From contig CAUYUJ010015723.1 in NCBI GenBank assembly GCA_963575745.1, forward strand, positions 1 through 32,500: a stretch of 32,500 bases of DNA, in the 5' to 3' direction. Under the pieces are notes generated by a model. It was not told the DNA's origin. It saw only the letters and a program-made list of their open reading frames with translations, and made no database searches. The translations under genes were made by a program, and so were the position numbers. This stretch comes from Prorocentrum cordatum (taxonomy: Eukaryota > Sar > Dinophyceae > Prorocentrales > Prorocentraceae). Positions 18,588 to 27,365 of this stretch are shown one piece after another (the first letter of the stretch is position 1; the number at the start of each line of letters is the position of its first letter).

Positions 18588-18611
18588 ATATGGCTCAAGT
18601 CTTGGCTCAAG
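18588..18611 (+). promoter_or_regulatory. Two abutting relict spliced leaders
   Basis: ATATGGCTCAAG (18,588-18,599) and TCTTGGCTCAAG (18,600-18,611) lie head to tail with no gap. Both end in GGCTCAAG, the 3' end of the dinoflagellate spliced leader (TTTTGGCTCAAG); they match that 12-mer at 10 and 11 positions. Tandem relicts arise when a trans-spliced mRNA is reverse transcribed, inserted and trans-spliced again, so two cycles are implied. Confidence 0.85.
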
Positions 18612-18671
18612 GGCCCGTGCACAGGGCGCAATTCCGGCTCTCTCCGCTCTCTCCGCTCTCGCCTTATTCCC

Positions 18672-19652
18672 ATGGCGGCGCGCTGCCGGGTTTGCGTGGC
18701 CCGCGGAGAGGACGGCCTCGCCCTGCCAGGCGAGGGCGTCTGCGCGGCGCACCGGCCGTTCGACATGAACTTCGCCGGGGTGGCGACCGCGGACCCAGCC
18801 GCCGCGGCTCCAGCTGCCGTGGCGGGGAGCATGGACATTGACGACGACACGGAGGGGTCGGGCTGCAGCGGCGCTGCAGCGGCGCTGCAGCTGGCTGGAG
18901 CTCCGATTCCACTTGGACTTGATCCGCCAACAGCTGCCACGGCGCACCCCGCCGGAATCGCAGCTGCTGGTGCCGCCTCCCCCACCGCGCTGCCGTCCGT
19001 AGGTCAGCAGCCGCCTGGTTCCTCCCAGCACCTCCTATCCGCACACGACTTCCAGGAGCTCTTCAAGGCGGAGGCCCTCCAGTACGTCGAGCTCGTCCAG
19101 GCGGGCAGGACGGCTTCAGAACAGCATCATACCACAGTGTCCTTCCCGGGAACTTGGCAGGACCTCAAGGCGATCTTGGGCAAGCTCGACGCTGATCCTT
19201 GGGCGCAGCTGGGCTTCGGACCACTATGCGGCCCAGAACCCACGGAACGCGACATCCTGGCGAGGGCCCGTATTGCCCACCTCCTCTTGAGCCTCGGGGA
19301 AGGTGAGGCCTGGTCCGAGGCGGACCAGGGCCTGGCCAAACAGGCGGACGCGAAGATCCCGGCTGCGGCAGCGCACTGCGAGGCTGGCCTGCCCGACGCC
19401 CGCATGGCTCGACGGCAGCTCCGCCCCGACCGCCTCCCGCAGTGGAAGGAGCTGGGAGGGGATGCGCTAGCAGCTGTCCGGGCCTTGCCGGGCGCGGAGG
19501 GGCACGGCTTCCTCGCGCAATGGCCACAGGTCCTCGACCCGCGGGGCCGCCGCGCCCCCGCGGTCGAGCGCCACCGACGGCTGTCGGACCTCTTGGAGAA
19601 GGGCGACGCCCGCTTCCTCCAGGAGACGAGGGGTCAGCAGCTGTTGGCCTGA
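18672..19652 (+). CDS. Putative ORF1 of LINE-type element, 326 aa
   Basis: Intact frame. ATG 18,672 is the first in frame and lies 60 nt after the relict leaders. The N-terminus has C5-x2-C8-x15-C24-x2-H27, a plausible zinc-binding knuckle. Residues 30-130 are Ala/Pro/Gly-rich and probably disordered (MDIDDDTEGSG in the middle). The rest (about 135-326) looks folded and helical: SAHDFQELFKAEALQYVELV, TWQDLKAILGKLDADPW, RARIAHLLLSLGEGEAW and a basic end (RRQLRPDRLPQW). I do not recognise a family. A nucleic-acid-binding, Gag-like role is inferred from position ahead of the endonuclease/RT and from the zinc-type motif. It could instead be an independent retroposed host gene. Confidence 0.55.
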   Translation: MAARCRVCVARGEDGLALPGEGVCAAHRPFDMNFAGVATADPAAAAPAAVAGSMDIDDDTEGSGCSGAAAALQLAGAPIPLGLDPPTAATAHPAGIAAAGAASPTALPSVGQQPPGSSQHLLSAHDFQELFKAEALQYVELVQAGRTASEQHHTTVSFPGTWQDLKAILGKLDADPWAQLGFGPLCGPEPTERDILARARIAHLLLSLGEGEAWSEADQGLAKQADAKIPAAAAHCEAGLPDARMARRQLRPDRLPQWKELGGDALAAVRALPGAEGHGFLAQWPQVLDPRGRRAPAVERHRRLSDLLEKGDARFLQETRGQQLLA

Positions 19653-20035
19653 GCGCCCGCCGACACGGGGGCGTTGCAGCGGGTCTTGCCGCAGTTTTTA
19701 CGACGCTCCTCCACGGAGGCACCGACTTCGATGCTGCTGGTCACGCCGCTTCCCTCTTTTCCCGGGGCGGCCACGGCGACACAGATGAGACTTGTGGCAC
19801 CACCCTCTGCTCGAGGAGAAGCACGCGGCGATCGTCCAGGCCATCCATCTTCTCCCACAGCCGTTGGAGTACATCCTCCCCGGGCGGCGTGGACCTCGCC
19901 ACGTCCGGCAAGGCTTGGCCTGCTTCCGCATCGCGCGCACGGGCCTGCGGAGCCGCCCGGCGATTGCCTCATCTCGGACCCCACTCCTGAAGGTTTGTAG
20001 CCATCGACGCTCCGTTGAACCTCTTGCCGACCCTC
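19653..20035 (+). other. Between ORF1 and next frame of the element
   Basis: No single frame is convincing; short protein-like pieces (EEKHAAIVQAIHLLPQPLEY near 19,815-19,875) suggest former coding DNA broken by frameshifts. Confidence 0.35.
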
Positions 20036-20924
20036 ATGTCCAAGTTGGCCACTTTGGAGGAGTTCCGGAGCAGTCCGATTCGAGACCCCACGCGTAGCAT
20101 TGGCAGCACGAGCGGGTCCCCCCGGACATCCGTGGAGCTACTCTTCCCACCAGCCCTCTCGCAGCTTGGCAAGGAGCTCCTGGTCCGCAGGTTGCAGCGG
20201 TCGGTGCTTTCGCAGGGGATGCTTATCGGCCAGCGGACTTTGTACGTGGCAGAGGACGCCATGATCCTCGAGTGTCTCTCACCTGCGGTGATGCTGAAGG
20301 CCGGGCCGCTTTGCTCGGAGGCCCTTTTCCCCACCCCGAACAAGCTCCTGGCATCCACAGACGCTTCCGCAGAAACCTGGACTCAGTTGATGGACGAGCT
20401 CTGCCGAGAGGGGGAGCTTAGTCTCATCGCGAAACTCCGTTGGAAGTCGAGCCGGTTTGGCGGGAGACCCTATGCTCTCCCAAACTGCTACCTCCGCGGC
20501 ATTGGCTGCCGCGCGCCGCCGCAAAGGTAAGACCAAGGGAGCGCCCCAGACCACGGACTACATGACCGAGATACGCGTCAATGGCGACCCAGGGCTCTCG
20601 GACAAGGCCATCTTTGACGATCTCATGCGCCACATCCTGCAGAGCGCGGGGATCAATCTGAAGGCCCTTGACGGCAACGAGACCACGCCGTCGGGCTTCT
20701 GGAAACATTTGGCCTTCGACGACCCCGCTGGCCCACCAGGCCGCGCCCAGCTGCGCCTCGCCAATCGCACGGAGGTGGGGGAAGTGCATGGGGCAATCCA
20801 CGGCCAGGTATTGCAGGCGGGCGACGACTGGCTGGCCATCTCGGCCCATAACGACCTCCTCGACGCCAGCACTTTGGAGGGAAACGGGCCGAGGGCGCCT
20901 CCGGCGGTCCCCGGGCGCCCGTAA
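20036..20924 (+). pseudogene. Second-ORF N-terminal part with RNA-binding-like segment
   Basis: One frame from ATG 20,036 to 20,530 reads a helical, Leu-rich protein (SQLGKELLVRRLQRSVLSQG). A second, shifted frame from about 20,457 to 20,924 contains a basic stretch (AAARRRKGKTKGAP), then EIRVNGDPGLSDKAIFDDLM and RAQLRLANRTEVGEVHGAI, ending WLAISAHNDL. The alternation of strands and helices resembles an RRM-like fold, as found in some LINE ORF1 or upstream ORF2 regions; this is inference. The two frames overlap by about 70 nt, consistent with one frameshift in a once continuous protein. Confidence 0.4.
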
Positions 20925-21426
20925 TCAGAGCGGGCCGCGCGTGCATGCCTGTTGGAATTCAAGCATTTGAGTCTGGCGGCTATTCTCGCTACGAGCTGGA
21001 CCTCGTCACCCCCCTCCGCGACTCCCTTGGGCCGCCGAGCGAGGTGCGCCCGAGTTCGGCGATTGGCGATGGGCCGCCCAGCTCTCAGAGGACCGCACGT
21101 ACGCCACCACCCGCGCGCTGCCCCTTCCCTCCTTCGTTCGAGTACATGCCACGTCACCCTCTGCCACGACGCCGCCCACAGCTTCCTGCCCTACCACTCT
21201 GTCCTCTTCATTGGCTGCGCCCTAACAACGACAGCACGGCCGTTCGGCTGCAACGAGACGTCCTCATTCAGATCCTACGTCGGCAGGCCTTACGGCGCGC
21301 TTTGCATGGCACGCTGAGGGGCCATGCTGATCCAGGGACCTCCTCGGCGACCATCCCATTGGACCCCGCCTTCGGCGCCGGCTGGGCGGGCGGCCGGCCC
21401 CCCCCCGCAGCAGGGCCAGTACCTAG

Positions 21427-21450
21427 GCAAGCTCTCTCTCTCTCTCTCTG
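21427..21450 (+). repeat. CT dinucleotide run
   Basis: A (CT)n stretch of about 20 bp lies just before the endonuclease part and may mark a frameshift there. Confidence 0.7.
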
Positions 21451-21454
21451 TCAC

Positions 21455-22185
21455 AATGTGGAACACGCAGGCGCTGTTCGCCGCAGACGGTTTCCGCCGC
21501 AGGAATGTCTCGACATGCGCACCAGCTCATGGCCACGCACGACGCGGGCGTCTGGTCCGAGAGCCGCGGCACGGCCGACCGGGGCGCCCTCTGGCGCGAG
21601 CCCCCTGGCTGCACATCGCGGTGGTCCCCGGGCCCCTCCTCTGGGACGGCTAGCGTTGGCATCGCCGTCACGGCGGATTTCCTCAAGCTGTTCGCACGCC
21701 GTGGCCGTGTCCACTTCGAAATATATTCCTTGGCCGCGCGGCGGTGCTGCGCCTCGACGGGGGCCAGGGCTCGCTGGACATCTGCACGGTTTACTTCCGC
21801 ACGGGGGACTCCACGCCGAAGATGTCGTGGAGGCCGGCTTCGACCCAGCCCAGCGCGCCCCCTCCAACCTCGAGCTCCGTGAGGCGCCGCAGCATCGGCT
21901 GGCCCGCCGCCTCCGCCCCCGCGAGGAGGCTTTAAGCATCCTTGGGGGGGGGGGGGGCTTTAATCGCGCGCTCCGCCCGCCAGAGCGCGCCTGCGTCTCC
22001 GCGGGCGCAGCCGCGGGCCATCGGGACCACCGCGACGCCGCCAGCTGGCGCACCTTGGTAGAGGTCCCCTACGGCATCCACGAGCTCTACCAGCCGGAAC
22101 ACACGTGCGCCGCACCAGACACCAGGGCGCGGTTGGACCGCGTGCACTGCAACCAGTACGACGTCGAGTACCCCGACCCTCGACA
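21455..22185 (+). pseudogene. EEP/AP-type endonuclease domain of the retrotransposon (frameshifted)
   Basis: Pieces typical of LINE endonucleases appear in order but in three frames: MWNTQALFAADGFRRRN at 21,455, MATHDAGVWSESRGTADRG near 21,530, AVLRLDGGQGSLDICTVYF near 21,740, GGGGGFNRAL near 21,945, then SWRTLVEVPYGIHELYQPE and RARLDRVHCNQYDVEYPD to about 22,180. The expected GGDFN catalytic motif is replaced by Gly codons from a run of 14 G (21,944-21,957), so the Asp is lost unless the run is a sequencing artefact. In the element this domain would nick the target DNA. Non-functional as it stands. Confidence 0.65.
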
Positions 22186-22289
22186 AGGCCTGCGCCTGCA
22201 CCGCGCTGGCACGGCGCCCCGAGTTGCCCCGACACCGCCCGCTTAGCTTCCGGAAGTGCCCCGCGCAGCCGCGCGCAGACCGACCGGCG

Positions 22290-24530
22290 CCCCTCGGGGA
22301 CCAGGCCCTCGAGCGCCCAGACTTCCCCCGGCAGGTCACTCTTAGCTCGGCAGGAGCTCCTTCGCAACAACCCCGACGCGCATGCCCTGGCCCGGCTCCA
22401 GCTGCTGAAGCAGGCGATGCGCCAGGCGGAGCTGGCCCTGGCTTCCAAGGTGGGTTCCGCTCCCCCGGCGGAGCTGCTGGATCACCGCATCGGCGCGTGC
22501 GTGAAATTCCTCGGGGCTTCGGAGGCTTGCAGTCAGGAGCGTATTTCCCGATGCGTCGAGCGGTATCCGCTGTTGCGGGATATGGTTGCGAATCCTTACG
22601 ACTTCACGTCCCCGCCAGGCCCTCGGCTTGCGCGGGCGCGTAGTCATGCGATGGAGTTGCAGCGAGATTCTACCATGCAGGAGCTGAACAATCTGCACGA
22701 GGACCTCCGCGAACTGGAGCCGGCCCAAGCAGCGCGCAGGCAGCGGCGAAACCAGCAGCTGGTCTGCAAGCTCACGCCGGGACGCAGCTGTCAGCATTTC
22801 GCGCTGGACGCGCCTTCTGGGGAGGCGACGACGGACCCCCAGGAGATGCTCGGCATTCTTCGCGACCGTTGGTCCGAGGTCTTCCTCCAGAAGGACGTGG
22901 ACACATCCTTCCTGGACACTTGGTTGCGAGAAGATGCGCAACACCTCCCAGCCGACTACATCGACCACCTGCTCCACCTCGCTGCGCCGCGTCGTGCATT
23001 CCGGCAGGCGATTCGCAAGTCGGGGAACTCTGCGCCAGGCCGGGATGGCATCTCCTTCAAGGCGTGGCGTAAGATAGTGGACTTAGCCACCGACGCTTTC
23101 CACGATGCGTTCGAGGCGATGATCGCCCCCTCAGGGCTCGGCATGGCCCAGGAGGCGTGGCGCGATTTCCACGAGAGTGTCATGGTATTCTTACCGAAGA
23201 CGCCCACTTCGACGCGCGCAGATGGCCCTGTGGTCTACCCTGCAAGCAACATGCGGCCACTTAACCTCACCAATACCGACAACCGCATCCTTCGCAGCGC
23301 AGTGCGCCTGCGCGTCGAGCCGCTGGTCGAGACCGGATTTCCCCGGAACAGCGCGGCTTCCCGGGCGGGCGGTCCACGCTGGCCAACGTCATCGACATCG
23401 AGGAGGAGATGCTGGCAGACGCGTACCTCGAGGACTTCCCCCTGGCGGTATTCCTGGACTTCGAGGCGGCGTTCCCGAGCCTCGACCAGACCTTCCTCCA
23501 GCGAGTCCAGGCGGAACGGGGATGGCCCTTATGGTTCCGGCGTTTCGTGGCCATCTTCTACACCAACAACTTCTGCCAGTTTTCCCTCTGTGGGTTCACA
23601 GACGCCGGCTTTGGCATTATACCGCTGGGGTTCGACAGGGCTGCCCTCAATCTCCCCTACTGTTCGCCATACTCTAGGACGATGTGTTGCGACGCAATCG
23701 CCGCCTCTGCCCGGGCGCGGCCCCGCGCGCGCACGCGGACGACGTGGCCCGTGTCCTCCGCCGGGGCCCCGCAGACTGCGAACTGCTAGAGCCGATCTTC
23801 TACGAATGCGGGCTTGTCTCTGGCCTTCGTCTGCACAGCGGCAAATCCATTAGTGTACCGCTCTCTCTGCGCACGCACGAGCAGGTGCGTGTTGCTGTCG
23901 CCGCAGCGGCGGCCCGGTGGGGCGCCTTCGCCATCTCGAGTCACGCGAAGTACCTCGGCTATTGGCTGGGCCCCACCCGGGGGGTGCGCCTCTGGGATGA
24001 GGTGTTCAAGAAGATGCAGGACCGCGCGTGGACGTGGAACAAGATCGGCGGGGGCTTGCTCGTGACGCTGGCAGCATACCGCATGCACATCCTGCCCCGC
24101 GCGGGTTTTGCAGCGCAGCTGGACCGGTTCCCCCCGCACTGGCAGCAAACAGAGCAACGGCTCCTCGCGGCTCTCTTCCCTGGAGCCCGGGGGTTGGGCC
24201 AACCCATGTCTTCTCCAGCACCTCCGGAGATTGGGATTCGCTGCTGAGCTCCCCAGCGCGGAGGCCATGGCGCAGGGAGCCAAATGTCGGGTTTATCGTT
24301 GGGAAAACATTACGCGTGGCGGCCTGCGAATTACCCGTCGTGCTCGGCGTCTGCAACGCGCCCGCTCCTCTTCGGACCACTTGCAGCGCCTCGCCGCTTG
24401 GGCCCACTGGTTCGACGGCAACTTCATCAGCACTGTCCTCGAGGCGCAGCGCCGGCTCGAAACGGCTGCGACGACCCAGGGGCTCTCCGCGGACTTGCTG
24501 CTGCAGGGTTCTTCCACCACCCCCACCCCG
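22290..24530 (+). pseudogene. Reverse transcriptase of non-LTR type (frameshifted)
   Basis: A long frame from about 22,290 to 23,365 holds the N-terminal RT region: NSAPGRDGISFKAWRK (near 23,025), SVMVFLPKTP and MRPLNLTNTDNRILRSAVR. The frame then changes: GRSTLANVIDIEEEMLADAY and FLDFEAAFPSLDQTFL (motif A, first catalytic Asp) lie at 23,365-23,500. It changes again near 23,610 to GVRQGCPQSPLLFAIL (motif B), followed by TAG at 23,675-23,677 and AHADDVARVL (motif C with the two catalytic Asp, near 23,735). HAKYLGYWLGPTRGVRLWDE (thumb side) ends that frame by 24,247, and a further shift continues to 24,535. At least three frameshifts and one stop make it dead. Motif order identifies a LINE-type RT; the clade was not assigned. 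Confidence 0.85.
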
Positions 24531-24535
24531 AAGTA

Positions 24536-25139
24536 GCGACGGCAGCGCAGATGTGGAGAAATACTCGGCGCTCGTGACACGGAGGGTCTCTTCTGGCACC
24601 TGTGCCGCAGACTGGACTGGCTGCCTTTGCTCACTCTGCTGGGGCGCCGGGTGCAGCACTTCGAAGCTACACTTTGCCGCCGTGGGCCAATGCTACCGCA
24701 TTACGTGCGGGCTGCTGTGCTCAAAGCGCTTCTGGATGGTGGGCTGCTGTGCTCAAAGCGCTTCTGGCTGGTTGGGCCAACGAACCAGCGTCGCCGTGCC
24801 TCTTCGGCTGCCAACATGACACTACGCCTACTGTCCCGTCGTGGCGCGTTCTACCGCACGCAGGTGTGCCTCCAGCAGGGCCCCCTGGCATCGCGGCTGG
24901 ACGAGTTCCTCTTGATGGACGGGGCGCCGCCGCGCACGTTTGCCCTCCGCGCTCTCGGTCTGTGCGCGACCTTCAGGGCCACCAACGCAGCACGGCACGG
25001 GCAGGCCTCCGCCACGGGCGCTTGGCCGCAGGCGCTGGCAGACGGCGTGGCCTTCCGCGCTCCGCTGACCGAGCACTTCGCCAACAGGGCCCGCTCGGGC
25101 AGCAGCTTCGCGCGCAGCATCCTCTACTTCAACGTCTGA
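24536..25139 (+). pseudogene. C-terminal part of the retrotransposon protein
   Basis: RRLDWLPLLTLLGRRVQHFE leads to a 32-bp tandem duplication (24,709-24,740 repeated from 24,741) that shifts the frame; then RRGAFYRTQVCLQQGPLASR and ARSGSSFARSILYFNV reach a TGA at 25,139. No RNase H signature was recognised. Confidence 0.5.
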
Positions 25140-25360
25140 CGGCGGTCGTGACAAGGCCTTTCTCCACCCGCCTCCGCGCCTCCCCTCCCTGCTCTTGCGG
25201 TGTACTCCCCCACATCATCGCCTATTCTGTCCTTGTGTATGCTCCCCCCGAGCCCGGGGCCATTGCCCAGTTTTTCTTTTCTCTTGTGCTGGTGGTTTCG
25301 CACGCGCGGTTTCCTTGACAGCCCCCGGCGTCCGCCGGACAACAAGAAGGGTTGCGACCA
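25140..25360 (+). other. 3' region of the retrotransposon with hairpin
   Basis: Non-coding. CCGGCG-TC-CGCCGG (25,325-25,338) is a perfect stem of 6 bp followed by ACAACAAGAAGGGTTGCGAC. Some LINE RTs recognise a 3' stem-loop; assignment of that role here is inference. Confidence 0.4.
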
Positions 25361-25995
25361 GCTCTCTTCCCCCTCCCTCTCCCTCCCCCTCTTCCTCCCC
25401 TCCTTCCTCCCTCTTTTTTGTCTGGTCTATTAATCGTAATATGATTCAGTGCGCTGAGCGTGCACTCGTTCATCCTCTCTTTATGTTCCGTTGGATTCGT
25501 GGTCGCTCATGGTCCCGACTTGGGGATCTTAGGCTTCAGTTGTGCACCACCATTTCGTGAATGTTCCTTCTTCTGTACGTGCTCGAGGATACGACTTTGG
25601 GGCATTCCGTATCTGCCCCCTCCTATCCGCTCCCCCCGTCCTCCCTTCTTGTCCTCCTCTTCCTTCCGCACCAGCGGGCCGTAATTCGTGACATTTTCGT
25701 TGCGTGCCCCCGCTTCTGTAGGGTAGCGCCACTTGTTTCCTCTCTCGTCGTCCTCCTCTCCTCCCTCCTCTGCGCCCCTCGCCTCCTCCTCCCTTCCAGT
25801 GTTCTTGCAGGTGGGCCCGAGGCTTTGCTTAGCATCCTTTGTCCGTCCCCTAGCGGGGTCGGGACTGCCCTCCCCTTTTTTCCTCTCCCTCTTCCGTTCC
25901 TTCCTCCTCCTCCTCCTCCTCCTCGTCCTCCTTGCTTCCCTTGCCCCTCTTCTCTTCTCGCCCGTGCTTTTTACTTCTGGGATGTTATTGTAATT
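25361..25995. repeat. Pyrimidine-rich intergenic DNA
   Basis: TCC/CCT-rich stretches at 25,361-25,420, 25,735-25,800 and 25,875-25,960, with unremarkable DNA between. No gene is supported. Confidence 0.6.
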
Positions 25996-27249
25996 TAAGC
26001 AACTGGCCTCTGCTGCGGATCGACACGGAGTGCACGGGTTACTCGATTGGTGTTGCGGTCGTCCCTTCCCTCATGCCCCTCCTTCTTCTCCCAAACATTG
26101 CGCTGGAAAAAACACAGGGAGGAAAAATAGGAGGAGGAGGAGGAGGAGGAGGAGGAAGGAGGAGAGTTCCCCCCGGTGACGTTCTTCCCGCCATCAGAGG
26201 AGACACAGGGACCACCGCCACAGAGCCCGTCGGGGCCGACCCCTGGGCGGCGGCACGCCTGGTCGTCGTCCTGTCCTGGGTGACGCTCGGGCATGCCACC
26301 GCCCAGGGGTCGCTTCCCACCCCCCCGATGGGCTCTCAGTGGCGGTGGTCCCTGCTCTAGGGAGTGGGTCACATGCCTCGGGCAGCCTCACCCCGAGCGG
26401 GGCCGCCGCCAGACACGTTTCTCGATGCGTGGTCGCTCCTGGCGCCAAGAGGCCACAGGAAAATAAGCTGCGTGCAGCTGATTCGCAAGCCGCCCTGTAC
26501 TACGAACCCCCCTTTGGGTCCGCCACGATAGGAGGAAGGAGAGAGAGGGAGGACAGGGAGGAAGAGGAGGGAGGACGAGGAGGAGGAGGAGGAGGAAAAG
26601 GAGGGTCCAGACTACACCCACAATGCATCAGTTATGCTGCAAGGTACGCTCCTGTTCCAAATGTCCTCCTAAAGAGTCCAAACTTGTTTTCTCACATTGA
26701 CAGGAAGCACCCGTTTTCATGGATAACTATACAACACACATCATGGGCCCGCAATTCGGGCGAGAGTCCCGTTCCGAAAAAGGCGCTGCCCTGCATCCTT
26801 CTAGCGATAAGGAACGCGACGAGGCAGGATCAGAATGCTTAAGGGTGTGTCCAATGCGAGCCGCGAGACACGGAGCGGCCTTCAGTCCGTGTAACTGTTG
26901 CACAAACTTGCGCGTTTTGTCATCATCGTGGAAGGCGTGTGCTCCTGGATTTCTAAAGTTGCTGCTTCTGGCAGCGACCTCAAGCGAGGTCAGGTGTCAT
27001 GTGGCGTGTAACTGGCGCGATCTCGCACACTGCTCCCTCCCCCACGAGGCCAGAGCAGGACAGCAACACCAGGAGGACACAGGGTCTACAGTCTCGTGCC
27101 GCTCCCCTCCCCGTCGTAGCCTGCATTGGGCAAGTCGCGCTGGGCAGTTGTAAGAGAAAGGGCGTGCCCCCGAGACCAGAACCCTACCATCTCGAAGGAC
27201 ATGCCTAATGGCGATCCATGCACCCTCAGGCAAGCTTGGCCAGTGCTCC
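25996..27249. other. Intergenic with purine-rich microsatellites
   Basis: (GGA)n tracts lie at 26,118-26,166 and 26,525-26,606. An open frame from ATG 26,719 lacks protein-like composition and GC-rich third positions, so it is not called. Nothing else was recognised. Confidence 0.5.
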
Positions 27250-27275
27250 TCCGTAAGTAGCCATTCTGGCTCAAG
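27250..27275 (+). promoter_or_regulatory. Relict spliced leader, nearly full length
   Basis: TCCGTA is followed by AGTA and then GCCATTCTGGCTCAAG. Apart from the four extra bases and one T-to-C change, this is the whole dinoflagellate spliced leader, including the 5' D (here T). It lies 91 nt upstream of the channel's ATG and indicates that the gene passed through a trans-spliced mRNA before reinsertion. Confidence 0.85.
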
Positions 27276-27365
27276 CTCCAGGGACGCCGGTCCCTGGCTC
27301 TCCAGTTCCGGCCGCGCGCGGTGGCCAGGCGTGCTCCGGGTTCCCGCCTGCTCGGCGTGGGTTCC

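Larger units (their letters stand above)
18565..25360 (+). mobile_element. Degenerate non-LTR (LINE-type) retrotransposon
   Basis: The parts occur in LINE order on one strand: splice acceptor (18,565), relict spliced leaders (18,588-18,611), ORF1 (18,672-19,652), second-ORF material (20,036-20,924), EEP endonuclease (about 21,455-22,185), reverse transcriptase (about 22,290-24,530), C-terminal part (to 25,139) and a 3' region with a hairpin. Domain recognition is firm for the RT and good for the EEP. That ORF1 belongs to the same element is inference from position. Many frameshifts make it inactive. No poly(A) tail or target-site duplication was identified, so the exact ends are uncertain. 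Confidence 0.65.

Noticed and set aside
24006-24659. 217-codon minus-strand open frame over the RT
   Set aside because: It is the shadow of the RT thumb region on the plus strand.
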